A DNA stretch of 37,211 bases from Chara braunii (taxonomy: Eukaryota; Streptophyta; Charophyceae; Charales; Characeae): contig BFEA01000211.1 of NCBI GenBank assembly GCA_003427395.1, positions 1,300,706 through 1,337,916 on the forward strand, read 5' to 3'. Made by a program: the position numbers and the translations under genes. The notes beneath the pieces were generated by a model, which saw only the letters and a list, made by a program, of their open reading frames with translations, was not told the DNA's origin and ran no database searches. Positions within the stretch are counted from its first letter, which is position 1. Each line of letters begins with the position of its first letter. Below, one piece after another: positions 1-12,900 of the stretch.

Positions 1-43
<43 letters not shown>
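1..43. repeat. (AG)n microsatellite at the window edge
   Basis: About 21 AG units, then a G-run. Confidence 0.95.
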
Positions 44-817
44 CACGGGGGGGGGGAAGAGAGAGACGTGCAAACGCCCCCTGGACAAGTAGGGGAAATG
101 TCAGTTTGTCAATCCTATTGACTATTTCAGCAGATGACTTCCACGCCATCTGTCTGGAGCTGAACACCGGTCTAGGATGTAACATGCCAACACGCATCGT
201 CATAACCCTGCATCCTTGTGTGAGGGAGTTTGCCAGATCAACACACACAATCATTCCTTCCCTTGGCTTTGCTTACCTCTCTACTTCGCGAGAGGATGCT
301 TCACTATTCACTGTCACTTGGTGGAAAGCTTTGCGTTCGTCACCGTTAACAGTTGCCTCAATGACTGCAAGCGCCATACAGATCAGCAGATACAGCACGC
401 ATTTCGAATTCCGCGACATCCAGGACACTCCCACCACCACTGCTTACCCTCAGCGTCTACAAACTTTGTGCCTACGGGCATACCCCATCTGCGACCCCTC
501 GACACCCTCAAAAGAAAAAAGCGCAATGCTGACCCATTGTTGCCAGATTTAAGGGAACTGGTGCAGAAGGCCTTGCAACAATTCCCTGCTTCTTTTCACT
601 CTGTGGAACCCAGCAGTGCAACCGGGCAAACAACGTTACTGAGCAGGGGCAAAAAAGCAAAAAAGACGCAGCACAAATGAATGACATGCATTCCTGAGCT
701 TGTGCTGTGTCCACTTGCGACATGAAAAAAAAAGAAAAAAAAGAACAAGCTTGAATTCATCTGCATTGCCCTTGCTTTGACCTAAAACTAGGTACTTGCC
801 TCAATTCCAGGAATGAC

Positions 818-872
818 GAGTCCTTGACGAGTCGTTGATGAGTCGTTGATGAGTCGTTGATGAGTCCTTGAT
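818..872. repeat. 11-nt tandem repeat, five units
   Basis: Five consecutive units of GAGTCSTTGAY start at 818, 829, 840, 851 and 862, with only C/G and C/T changes between them. It lies about 150 nt past the stop codon in the likely 3' UTR. Confidence 0.85.
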
Positions 873-1016
873 GACAAGTCCAAGTCAACCGGCATTGTGA
901 TGCAGGTATACGATCAGTAGTGCTTTCGTCTGAACTACTGAGAGCTTGCTCAGGCTGGCCAGCATTCGCATGGTTGGTAGTGAGACGGCTCTAAACTGGG
1001 CACTTGGCACGCGCTT

Positions 1017-3942
1017 CTAAACTACGGAGAGCTTGTTGAGACTGACCAGAGTAGCATAAGCACCTCCTGGTTTGGCGGCAAGCTCGTCATGTTGTCCTTG
1101 CTCCACAACCTGTCCTGCATTCATTACAACGATGTTGTCGGCATTTCGGATGGTAGTGAGGCGGTGCGCAATGACGATCGTTGTCCGTTGGAGCATCATG
1201 CGGTCCAACGCATCTTGGACCAAGCGTTCAGACTCGGTGTCCAACGCGCTAGTGGCCTCATCGAGCAACAGAATCCGCGGATCTTTGATGATCGCTCTTG
1301 CAATGGCGACCCTCTGCTTCTGCCCTCCAGAAAGCTGGGTGCCCCTCTCACCAACCAGGGTATTGTAGCCTTCAGGGAGGTGCGATATGAAGGAGTGTGC
1401 ATTTGCTGCGCGAGCTGCTGCCTCAACCTCGGCTTCCGTGGCATTCTCTCGGCCATACAAAATGTTTTCCCGTATTGACGAGGCGAACAGCACAGGCTCC
1501 TGGCTCACGAGTCCCACTTGGGACCGCAGCCACTTCACCTGCAATCTGCGCACATCTCTGCCGTCAACAAGGACTCTGCCAGAATCCGGATCGTAGAAAC
1601 GCTCAATCAGCGTCACCACAGTGCTCTTCCCGCTCCCACTCTCACCTACAAGAGCAAGGGTGATACCGGGAGGAATCTTCAGACTGAAATCTCTCAAGAC
1701 CACTATGTCTGGGCGTGTTGGGTAGGCGAAATGCACTTGCTCGAATTCCACCTCCCCCCGAAATGATCCCTGCACAATCTCCCCCGTCGTTTCTTCTGGA
1801 TCTATCTTTGACTTGCGGTCAAGAATTTGGAAGATTGAACTGGCCGCTGCTTTCACTTTCCCGACATCCGGGGCCGCACTCTGTGCATGCGATACGCTTC
1901 TTGCGCTCATGAATATGGCAAAGAACACATTGAAGACATCCTGAAGCGATGCGAGTTTTTTTTGGACCAGCTTTCCTCCGTACCAGAAGCTCAGGGCATG
2001 GGAGTTGAACAAAGCGAACTGCGCAAAGCCCATGCCAAAGCCACTGATCACTGCTTGCTTCTTGCCCGCACGCATCGGCTCCACAACCCTCTCATTGTAC
2101 AACCCCATCACTTTGTCCTCTGCGCTGAAAGCAGCAACCGTTCTTATGCTGCTTACTGCATCGTTCGCGACCTTGCTGGCCTGTTCATACATAAGCTTGG
2201 CATTTGCACTGAATCCCTGAATGAACTGAGCCTGGAAAACGCCCGCAGCCCCAATAATTGGCACAATTGCCAAAATCACAAGCGAAAGCCGCCAACTGGC
2301 AATAAAAGCAACCGTGAGACCTGCAATCACCGTAACAAGAGCCTGCGTCGACGTGGAAAGCTGGGTGCTGACGATGGATTTAACCAAGGCCGCATCGGTC
2401 GCCAGACGTGCACCCACCACCCCAGCAGAGTTGTCGGGATCATCAAACCATGCAATCTCCTGCCTGACAACTGTAGCAAAAGTCATCTCTCTCACCCGCT
2501 TGACGAGTCTCTCACCAACCACCGTGAACAGGGTCAACTGTACGCACATGCAGACCAGTGCCCAGCATGCCAGACCTACAAACAAAAGTGCCCAAAAGTT
2601 CGCCGCACTCTTTATTTTATTCACATCAGTCTTATAGAAGTCTGCAAGCATGTGAGAGAGCAGGATTGAGAATGCAGGGAACACAAGCCCTTGCCCCGTT
2701 GACCCGAGGAGCCCAAGAACACCATAGTGCAAGTCCGGCAATCCCAGCTTTGCCATCCGTAGCATAGCTCCCTTACCCCGCGTTGCGGACCCTTTCTCAA
2801 CGTCTGAATTCTTTCTTCGACGAAAAGAATGAATAACTGACATAAGCAGATCTTTAAGGATCGAGTCTCTGCCTTGCCGCTTGGCCCCGGCTCCTTCAGA
2901 AGCTTGTGCCATTTTGTCCGATCCGTCGTAAGCGTGAACGTCGGAAACTTGCTGTTCGATGACGAGTCCTCGGCCTGCACGCATTCCATGTTGCAACCGC
3001 CCATCGCCATTTGCTTCTTCAATGCCCTCCTCGCCCTCACAACCATCCACCTTCTCCTCACTCACATCCTCATCACACTTCTGCAGGCTAACCAACGCCG
3101 CATAAGCCCCGCCAGGCTTGTTCACTAGAGATTGGTGTTGCCCAATTTCGATCACCCTTCCTCTCTGAACGACCGCAATCATATCTGCATTGTGGATGGT
3201 TGACAGGCGATGCGCAACGACGATCGTCGTCCGGTTGGCCATAACGCTGTCGAGTGCCTGTTGGACGATCCTCTCGGACTGTGTGTCGAGCGCACTGGTT
3301 GCCTCATCCAGGAGCAAGATCTTTGGGTTTCGCAGGATTGCTCGGGCAATGGCCACCCTCTGTTTCTGTCCCCCCGATAGCTGTGTCCCTCGATCGCCGG
3401 CATTGGTGTCATACTTGTTGGGTAGCTTCATGATGAATCTATGAGCATTCGCCATCTTGCAAGCCGACACTATCTCCTCAAAGGTAGCACCCTCCTTTCC
3501 GTACGCCACATTTTCCCGAATGCTTGTGCCAAACAGGACTGGCTCTTGACTGACAAGGCCAAGCTGCTGTCTCCACCACTTAAGCTGGAGGCTTCTTATG
3601 TCCACTCCATCGACGCAGACTGTGCCTGAGAGAGGGTCATAGAATCGCTCGATCAGGCTAACGACCGTGCTCTTACCGCTGCCACTTTCTCCGACCAGAG
3701 CTGCCATTTTGCCTGCAGGCATGACTAAGCTAAAACCATTGAAAATGTTCACGTCCGGCCGCGAAGGATAGGCAAAATGCACATCCCTCAGCTCAATCTC
3801 CCCCCTCACCTCTGGAAGGACCTTTCCCGACATGTCTGCAATGTCAATAGGAGGCTCTCTCTGCATGACCTCGAACATTTTGTATGCTGCTGCCCTCCCC
3901 GACCCAAAGGCAACCAGATTCGGCGATGCTTGACCCAGAGAT
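1017..3942 (-). CDS. ABCB: ABCB exon 5: NBD1, linker, TMD2 and NBD2 in one exon
   Basis: 2926 nt without interruption. The acceptor is TGGCTGCAG|ATCTCT and the stop is TAG at 1017-1019. It encodes residues 365-1339. NBD1 has the A-loop Tyr at about 423, Walker A 449-457, Q-loop Gln 497, LSGGQ 553-557, Walker B 573-578 and H-loop His 609. The linker (about 653-753) is rich in Glu, Gly, Lys and Arg, with an RRRK cluster. TMD2 contains [23 protein letters not shown]2 has Tyr 1105, Walker A 1131-1139, Gln 1179, LSGGQ 1235-1239, Walker B 1255-1260 and His 1291. The open frame continues upstream to an ATG at 3992, but that part lies before the splice acceptor and is intron. Confidence 0.97.
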
Positions 3943-6900
3943 CTGCAGCCAGCATCATCAACACCACACACATCATGAGTGACACACGTCATTTTTTTTT
4001 ACTTGTGTGAAATGTGTCAGGTTAATGTAAATTGTGCGCTATGGTCTCTGTCAGAGTCTGTCTTCCCTTTTATTTTTTATTTAAAAAAAAAGAAAGAAGA
4101 ATGCTCTGACTTCCTTTTTTCTTTTTTTCCTGTCTCAGATATCTCAACGGCATACCCAGCAGCATAATATGATATGTGACATATGCTACGGCAAGACACA
4201 TTGCGCAGTCAGGATATGTCTGTACCATGGGCCTCGCTCCACTGATCACCAAATGTGCAAAATAAGAATGAATCTTCCACTAAAACATGCTCCCCAGAAT
4301 GGACATCGAGCCAGGGCCGTAAGGATGTTATGAATTTGGTTGTCGGTCGATTTCAATCAACTCTCACACACAAGCGATCTCACACATGCCCATACATGCA
4401 TAAGAAGAAGGGGAGAGGAGACAGAGTCACACAATGCACACAGACAGAATAATCAGCGGAAAGCAAATATGCACAGAGTGTGGAGTCAACACACAGTGTT
4501 TCTCTCTCTGACGATGCTCCCAACAACCAATCATAAGAAGACATCCCGAGGATCACAACAGAACGTAACCAAGTTTGAGCCAATATCAACCCTGAATCGT
4601 TACAGAGTTCTCTCTCAATGGTTCCCCACCACTGAAACCTACACTACATCCCCACTCCTACACTCTGTTAGTAGCACCACACTGAAACAGCCTCTCAGAG
4701 GCCGGCACCAACCAGAATGATGCAGACGGAGGCCAGCGCCAAGTTCCTGATGAAGATGAAGAGTCTCTGACGTCAAAAGCTGCAGCTATGGCTGCAGCGC
4801 CACTGTCTCTGCCACACAGCAATCTCAGAAGAAGTAGCGGCAGCAGCGGTCCACCCACAAACAGCGGTGTAGAGCCTCCTGATAGCCCAGACGATGGCAA
4901 GCACCCTCAAGGGTGAGCACGTCGAGGGTGCCCCAGCTATGGCGGGCCCCAGAGGTCTGGCTATGGCTGTCCTCAAAAGGGACTCAGGATGCCGCCTGCA
5001 GTCAATTGTCACCCTCCTTCCTTCCTTCCTTCCTTCCTTCCTTCCTTCCTTCCTAGGCTCTGCTCACGCCTCCTGCTAACTGAGCTCGGACTGGGCTGAG
5101 CCGTTGTCCAAGCCCGTCGAACACCAACCCCAAAAGTCAAAATCGCAAAAACAAAGCCCCCCACTAGACCGACTCAGTCCTATTAATAACTCTAGCCTAA
5201 ACCTAGACTCAGACTGGACCGACCGGTACCGTTTCAGTTTCGGCTTCTCGGGCCTCTCCCTACCCGGCTATAGGCTATAGGATCCGTCTTTCAGCGTAGG
5301 CCCGTAGGCCTGTCTGTCCTGGTGGTAGCCAGGGTCTGCTATTCGCAGTTAGGGTGACTGTAGGAAATCCGGATTAGTGCGGGCATGAAATTCTGCAACT
5401 TTGCAGATATGTCCCTCCCAAATTTCCCCCCTGGCGGATACCACGGTTAGCCCTTAGCGAAAACAAATTTGCAAATCTGTCCCTAAACTGTACTGTACAG
5501 CCTCGCAGACAAACGCAGCAGTCCAATCAGCAAGTCATTGCAAGGACCTGTTTTTGTTTCAAAAAAAAAAAAAACAAGAACATGGAAAGATACGCCGCCA
5601 TATTTTTTTCTCTCTTGTGCATGTGGTGAGTCGTGAAGTGAGGCCCTGTGTAATGTGCTATGCGCCTATGATAGCACTGTTAACACCACACATGTCATTC
5701 ACTTTTATGAAGTTTTCTGTCCTGGGCTATGTCAGCCACAGAGCGTAAGACTCGTGATAGGATAAAGCAACAAATTTGGTTCTTTTATGCTGATCAACTC
5801 AGAAATATGGTTTTATAGCCTGAAAATCTGAGGTACCCGTGCAGGTCGCCCAGCTGTACGGCAGGGCATGCACCCGTGCAGGTCGCCCAGCTGTACGGCA
5901 GGGCATGCACCCGTGCAGGTCGCCCAGCTGTTTGCTTGCTGGGGAACCCCAGGCATGTAAGAGCTCCGCGTCTTTTTTTCCTTTTCCTTCTTTTCTCGGT
6001 GACTTGGTGGACAGAGGTGTACATGGGGGAGGTGCCTTAGTTCGATTTTTGCTTCTTTTTTTTTTCTTTTTTTTTTTTTTTTAATTCAATTAGGAATTCT
6101 GATGTGACACTCAGCCAAGAGCTGTTCTACACAACATTTTACTTCTTTCTCCAAACCTTTGGAGTTTTCTAACTTTTCTCACAACTTTTCTGGTTTTTTT
6201 TTTTTTTTTGAGCTGTGGTTGCCCAAGCCCCTGCCCAGGGTTCCTGCCTGGGCCTGGGCGGGCGGGCGGCCAGCCGTCTCCAGGGACAAAATCCATGCCT
6301 GTGCGCACAGAGAAACAGCCTAGCAGTGAAAATACCGAAACAGGCATGCAGAAATTTCAGACCTCTCTATTGTTTTCGCAATTATCAGAAGAGTTCAAAC
6401 TTCGCTCACAGTTTTGCAACCGAGATACGGAAAGTTCGAACGTCTCTCTCATGGCTCTGCAAACTTGTTAAGGGTCAAAGCTCAGCTCAGAGGCATGGCC
6501 CCGTTGGGAGATGCGTCAAACACACACCACTCCACCCTCAGAAATAAACCATCACCTCTTTAAGAGGATTGCCATGATGCATCTGAAAGTCGTGACGACC
6601 AGATTAGGAATGCAGTGGAATCAGGTTGAATAAGCAATAGCTGCAATACACGATCGTGATCACCCAGTTGGATGTGGTCGGAGTTCTGACGTACATATAT
6701 ATATGAACATGACTACAATGAAACAGTTCTCTGCACTTACATGCTTCCGACAATGACGCTGAAGAGAATGGTTAACACTCCGCCGCCGGTGTATCCCTTA
6801 TGTTGTGCGATGAACCGCGATCCCGACCATAAACACAGAGCATAGGAGCAGAACATGATAAACATCAGGCTTCCCATCCCACATCCATTCGTGAACCCTT

Positions 6901-9900
6901 GCACAATGCCGCTTTTGTAAGCCTTCTGGATCTTCATGGAGTATGCCTCAACTGCTTTCTTTTCACCGACAAAGGAGGCAACTGTCCTCATGCTGCTGAC
7001 AATCTGGTCAGCGAGCGATCCTGCCTCTGCGTATGCATCCTGTCCTAGGCTCGCTCGCTTACGGATGATGGTCGTCATAACTGCTCCACTTCCCGCCAAG
7101 AGCGGCACGACTGAGAGCATGACAAGGGTCAGCAGCCATCCCCGGGAAAATGCCACTGCAAAACCTGCAATGAATGTGGTGATCAGCTGCAAAAAGCTTC
7201 CCACCTGCAACAACACCAGCCACAACCACGCAAAGCGAAAGCGAAATTAACACCACCCATCGCCCATGCTCGCAAAATTTCGAAGTCGTTCCTTTGGGGC
7301 TGTTCTACAACTTTGTTAGAGACACAAAAGATTGGCGCTGTTCCTTGCCTGAGTGGACGAGGCAGAAGGGCGACACTGTGGCATCCTACGGGGGTGCTGC
7401 AGCTTTTCACTTGCACATTGTGTCCTCCGCGGGAATAAAACCTCACACATTGTTTTATAATCACATTGCGCTGCTTTTTCTACATGCAGTTTTTCTTTAG
7501 AACGGGCTGGCTGCAAGAAGCTTATCAGTGTTCTCACTTATAATAAAGATTGCAACAGTAGCAACAACCACGCAAAGCAAACTTAAAACTATCCATGCTG
7601 AGGAGTGTTCTACCGTCTTCCCCCAAATACAACGTACGGTCATTATAGCTGTATTTGGGGTATCTTTCAGTCTAAATACAGCTATAATGACCGTACCGCG
7701 TACGTTGTATTTGAGGGAAGAAGGTAGGCAGTTGCTTGTCCGCTCTGCCTTTTTTGTTGTTAAAGGCACACAAGTGACACAAGTTAAAAAATCATCGATA
7801 ACGAGGAATGATCCAGGCCGTTCCCTGTCCGGTTCGCAATTGTGCTAAGCCACCACCATTCCATAGGAATGATAGGACGGCCTCGTTTATCCCAAAGTGC
7901 CGACTGGGTAGGCCTGAATTCTCCCTTCTTTTTTCTTTTCTTAAAAAAAGGAGCGACAGTCTTGGGATATATCCACAGGTGACCAGCCCCAGTTAACTCC
8001 AGATTTCCATGGAAGTTATTGGGGTGCCAGAAGCCAGCATGTCACCGGGTCTGTTGCTCTCGATGTGTTGGTGATGTAACAAACCCGTTATTCCATGATG
8101 TGAAAAAAGCAGAAACATACAAACATGTTGTGCGTCTGTTTGAGCGTGTGCGAACTGCCGAATCCTCCAGAGTTTTTTTTTTTTTTGTTTTTTTTTTTTT
8201 TTTGTGTGTGTGTGTGTGAAGAAGGTGGGATGCTCATGGCCTCGGTAAGCCCTCTTGGGCCTGTTCAGCAAGTAAGGCCCCCCTAAGTGAAGGTGGGCCT
8301 TATAAGTTACATGAGGCCTATTTTTATGTTTTCGGCAACTGGGGAAAAACAGACAGTTACGCATCGTCACTTCGTTGAGTGAGCCCAGGCCGTGAGTAAC
8401 ATCTGTTTCGGGCTTCTACGTTCTTCCTGAAAGAATCGGAGGCAGGCTCTGGGCCAGACACGAGGCACAAACTGTACACAGCACGCCTGGCAGTTGGACA
8501 CGCGTAACTGCCAGAGGCCTTGCGCGATATTCCCCTGGGACAGTCGTCCAGCGACTTGGGGCCGACCGGAAGCTTCTGGGCAGAGGCTCAGACCAGCCAG
8601 ACAGCTCACGACTGGCAGCCACTTTCCATAAAGGAAAGGGCCTGGCCACTGGCTGGGCATTCGGACACTCGCAGCTTCTGACGCGCAGTGCTGCGCTAGC
8701 TATACGCGTGAGTCACCCGCGTGCTCACGGGTGAGCAAGGGGGATTGGCAGGCAGCCATAGCAGGGCTAGCCTGCCTGTATCTGGATGATGCGCATGGCG
8801 GCCTTTGGCTGCATGTGCAATCTGTGTGGGGGATCGAGGTTGTGAGTGTGGTGAGGACAACTGGTGCTCGATGCGGACGGCATTGGCCGAGATCTGCTCG
8901 TACTTCGGAAAGCTGTTGACGTCACCAACGGCATTGCTGATAGGCTAGATAGGATCTGCCAGTTGTAGTCGGGGTGCCGAGCACCACTTAGGGGAACAAC
9001 ATTGGTTCATGGATGATGATGACGACACTATTTTCAACATTGTCATTTGTGAGCTCTGGTGTGCTCTTATTTGGTGTATTTCGTGCTGCAATTCTGCTTT
9101 TGGTTCGAGGTCACGACTACCTGGTTTAATATGTATGATGCGGCTTGGTTTCTGTATTTCGCTATCGCTCATTTTCGTTGCGAAGGGTTTTTAACTTTTT
9201 ACTTGTTCCTTCGTTCCGATGTTCTAATTTCGCCTCAGCCTGATAGATGATTGGAATGGTAGAGACCACAGAACAAGGTGTGGTGGTTCGTCCGAGCCTG
9301 AACTAGGGTTGGGATGAGCCTAAAGTGGAATGCAGGGACAGACACCGAGGCTTTGGGGGAATGAAATTGAACGCTCCCTTGTGTCTAGACTCTCAACTAA
9401 GTACTATGGCTTTGTTTCACTTTCAAGTCTTTCTGCGAGATGCCTGAGTTTTGAGAAAAATCCAAACTCTGTCCAAAGGTATACGCGTTTCTGGAAACAG
9501 AAACATACACAGCTATGTATCTGACACATTGCAGGCTCAATTTCAGGGTCCTCGCAGTATCCCAACTTGTTTTGTCTCAGCGATCTACCCAACCCACAGG
9601 CATCACACATTCCCATGTACTTTGCCCCCTTGCCAGCGTAAGAGAAACTGAACTCCATCAACTCCAGCTTTGCGAATTCCCCCCGGTTCAACCTAACGGT
9701 ACAACCCAGTGGGATCTCATTCAGCCCAAATCCAACCAGACCCTCGATGAAAACACCCCGTGCAAACCGACCATACCCGTACACAACCCCACAGTCACAG
9801 TCAAACACGGCCATACATGTACACAACCCCACAGTCACAGTCAAACACAGCCATACCTGAACACAACCCCACCAAACACCATCCAGTCAATTTGAGCCAA

Positions 9901-12900
9901 GTGAAGCTCTACTGAGCTTGATCGGAGCCTACACAATCTCGAAGGAACTCATCTGACCCCTATCCCCATCCCCATACAGAGAGTCATCCGAGTAACAACT
10001 AGCACCCCCCCCCCCCCCAAAAAAAAAAAACAGGAGTTCGGAGACAAAGCGCAAGATACCAAACAGACCACCGAACTGAGGAAGGCAATTGACAGGAGAG
10101 CAAAGGGAGAGCCAGCGAGCATCTGTGCAGCCCTCAAAAATCTTTGTCCCAAAGACCAGCGAAGCCTAACTTGAAGGGCAAAGCAGGGATCAGTGGCTTC
10201 CATATGGTTCACAGTACTTCTCAGTCCCAGATTCTGATGATTTTGGCTAGAATGAACATCAAGACTGGTGATCTTTGCCCCAGATGCGGTCGAGTGCCAC
10301 GGCTGGACTGCTTGATAGGAATATGTCCCCCCCTATCACCTCTCACTGAGTTATGCTTCTATCAGGGCCCCGCAGCGAGTCACCGTCATCGGCACGTTCA
10401 CCCTCAGCAGCAAGATATCGGAGTCATGATGGAAGAAAACGATGAAGACGATGATGATGATGCTGTGGTTTAGCATGCTGAGAGGCATGATAGTGCTTTT
10501 CATGACTCCAGCGAACAGAAGAACAATGGGGAGAGGAGCGAGAATGAGACAGGGGAATCAAATGACAATTATGACAGTGATTACCAAGGTCAGCAGAACA
10601 GAAGTGACGAGCAATGACAACATGGAGGAATGTGACCCTATCAACCTGTGCCTTCAGAAGCTAGCTGATGTAAAGATCAAGGAAACAATTACTAAGGATA
10701 GAGAAGTGGGCGATAGAGATATAAAGGTAAGGGAACAGAAGAGAGATGATGACATAGAGAGGAATCTATTGGTATGGAACTTAATGGAAGGCAGAGTTCA
10801 CAAGATCCGAGAGGAGGAAGGAGGATGATATGGATGACTTGGTGATTAGAGCTGATACCTTGGCGGAGTTGGGTCACCGCTATCCCTCGGCCACTATAAC
10901 AAGGTTGAAGATCGACGCACAAGAAGAAGGCCAAGGAAAAGACAGTGATGGTGAAGATCTGAGTAGGCAAAAAACAGGTGAGACTGGAAGATTCTGTGGT
11001 GCAGATGGGGAGGGAGAGGGTGAGAGAGAGAGAGGGCACGCATAGGGAGTGTGGGAGTTCGTACTTTCTGCTTTTCCATAAGGGACGCTAGACCCGGTTT
11101 CCAGCCGGTGCAGCTCCCCACCAATAGAATGGAGCAACCCTTTCTTTTTTTTTTTTTTAATAGAAATTTTGTTCATCTGGTTCCATCTGGATTTGAACTC
11201 AGGTGTGCACATTTCAACAGTCTGTGGGTTTACCAACTGAGCTAAGCCCATTGGTGAGAATGGAGCAATCCTTGTTGTTGGAAAAAAAAAAAAATTAAAA
11301 AAGGAACAGCAGTTCAAACCTAGCAAAACTCTAACCAGCTTGACATCATGCACTCCCTAGCCAACCCACCGTATATGACCTCTCAGTGGTTAATGGGTGG
11401 TGTCATTTCCAGCGAATTTCTCTCTATATGACACACATCGAGCGTACAGCGTATACCACCCCCCCCCGTAGTTTGTATTTTTTCGAGCCTTCAAAAGAAT
11501 ATTTTATTGCAGTTGATGAAAACAACAATCAATGTGATGAGCTTTCAAAGGGAACAGTGAGAATGGGTACCTTCTCTCCCATGGCATCTTGTATAAGAAC
11601 GGTGTCGCCCCACATTCGTTCAATGACTTCGCCAGTTGTTGTTTCCTTGTCGAAGAATCCCACATTCTGTCGGAGGATCGCTTTAAGGTACCTCTCGCGA
11701 ATTCTACCCGACTGTCTTTCGCCAGTCATCATCCAGCAGTTCATCTCTGTAACACCAACATCAGCACCATTACCAACAATGCCAAGACAAAAAGACACAC
11801 ACACACACACACACAAGCGCTTTTTGTACTCAATACATAGCAACAGGCACAAAAAGTCAGATGTGCAGAAGAGGATGCCTAATGTGTGCACACTACACTG
11901 ACAATATTGTACCTGATATCAGTGTTACACACTTTTTCTCTTTCTTCTCTACCGCTAAAACATAGACCTAGTGGTCATGGCTCCGTCGAGTCCATTCTAT
12001 TCCGGAGATCATCAGTGCGGTCCCTTTTCCACTGATGAGTTAGCAAATACGAAACAGCAAAAGGCAGAGCAGCTGCCGACAGCATTGATTTCTCGCAAAT
12101 ACTGTCAGCAGAATCGGGACTGAATCGGCCAACACGTTTGGGATAAAAAGTTGTTAAAAACTCCAATTCTCGCAAACCTCTTAAGATGGCAAACAAAGAA
12201 AAACATCCTTTTCGAAACTCCTTTTCAATTCTTACAACAGAAAAAGAGGATATGTTTTCGGCAGAGCAGGCAATCTGTTACTTGGGGGCTGTGCTTAATA
12301 AGCAAGGCAGTTAGTTACCTTGGCAGCATGGGACAGAACCTGCCATCCAAAGCCATGAACAGACAGGCCTGAGGCCCCTGAAAAGGCCCTGCCTGACCTC
12401 CCACCAAGGCAGGGCCCCACGAATAGACTGAGCATTCTTCAAAAAAAAAGGGGCTAAAAAAATGATACCATCTCAGAGGTAAGAGTTCATTGTTCTTCCC
12501 CCCCCCCCCCCCAAGAACTCCCAGCCCCTTCTATTCTGGGGGCCATCAGTCCGGTTGCTTATCACCAACCAGCAAGCACAGTTTTCGAAACAATTTTGAA
12601 ACACGCAGGGCAACGATGCCCAAAGTGTGGTGGATGAACCCCACTGAAAAGGCAACGAGAAGAGGAGGCAGAGGTGAAAACAGGGCAAAGAGGAGAAAAA
12701 GGGGCTCGGGGGGGGACAAGGAGGATGAGCGAGGGGAGCAGAGAAAGAAAGCAAGGAGGTAAGAAGCGTCACATTACTCTGTGATGCAAGAGAAGAGTGA
12801 TGTCATTCTGAACCAGACATGAGTGATTGATTGTTTGACAGCAAGAGGAAGGGAAGAACGGAAGAAGGACAGCAATTGCCTCAGATAAGATTTGATGGAG

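Larger units (their letters stand above)
1..1016. other. Region downstream of the ABCB stop (3' UTR and flank)
   Basis: This side follows the stop codon on the minus strand. It opens with an (AG)n tract (1-43) and holds an 11-nt tandem repeat (818-872). I see no clear AATAAA on the minus strand, so the poly(A) site cannot be placed. Open frames here lack domain or composition support. Confidence 0.5.
3943..6740 (-). other. Intron 4 of the ABCB gene
   Basis: 2798 nt, donor GTAAGTG and acceptor GGCTGCAG. It holds a (CCTT)n tract (about 5010-5053), a 37-nt tandem repeat (5835-5931), T-rich runs near 6055-6082 and 6193-6210, and a fragment near 4180-4245 that matches the foldback at 20785. No coding signal was found. 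Confidence 0.88.
10144..11302 (+). mobile_element. 5'-truncated LINE remnant C with 3' poly(A), split by a SINE
   Basis: The 3' part carries the tail motif GGGACGCTAGACCCGGTTTC (11082-11101) and then CTCCCCACCAATAGA, shared with other LINE ends in this window. After the SINE at 11143-11256 is removed, the sequence resumes at GTTGTTGG and ends in a poly(A) stretch (about 11281-11300). Upstream frames are broken; a CPRCG near 10277-10291 may be left from a zinc-knuckle C-terminal domain. Coding support is weak and the left boundary is a guess. Confidence 0.6.
7205..11570 (-). other. Intron 3 of the ABCB gene
   Basis: 4366 nt, donor GTACCC and acceptor TTGTTGCAG. It contains a hairpin MITE (7611-7726), a poly-T/(GT)n tract (8172-8218), a 40-nt tandem repeat (9771-9870), a LINE remnant (about 10144-11302) with a nested SINE, and an (AC)n tract near 11795-11816. 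Between about 7730 and 9770 I see only short unsupported frames. Confidence 0.88.

Noticed and set aside
106-723. Open frames of 71-154 residues on both strands past the ABCB stop
   Set aside because: They overlap each other, have no domain signal and no start or splice context.
1887-2669. 260-residue open frame on the plus strand
   Set aside because: It is antisense to the conserved TMD2 coding sequence of exon 5 and has no domain of its own.
3943-3992. In-frame ATG at 3992 as the start of a separate half-gene
   Set aside because: The residues before SLGQASPNL have no family match, a good acceptor lies at 3943-3944, and exon 4 joins in phase.
11164-11256. Functional tRNA gene on the minus strand
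   Set aside because: It has A and B boxes but no good acceptor stem, a poly(A) tail and a target-site duplication, so it is a SINE.
12032-12055. Second hammerhead-like core (CTGATGAG...CGAAAC)
   Set aside because: Stem II has only three pairs with a bulge, no consistent stems I and III were found, and the related copy near 12560 lacks the CTGATGA core.
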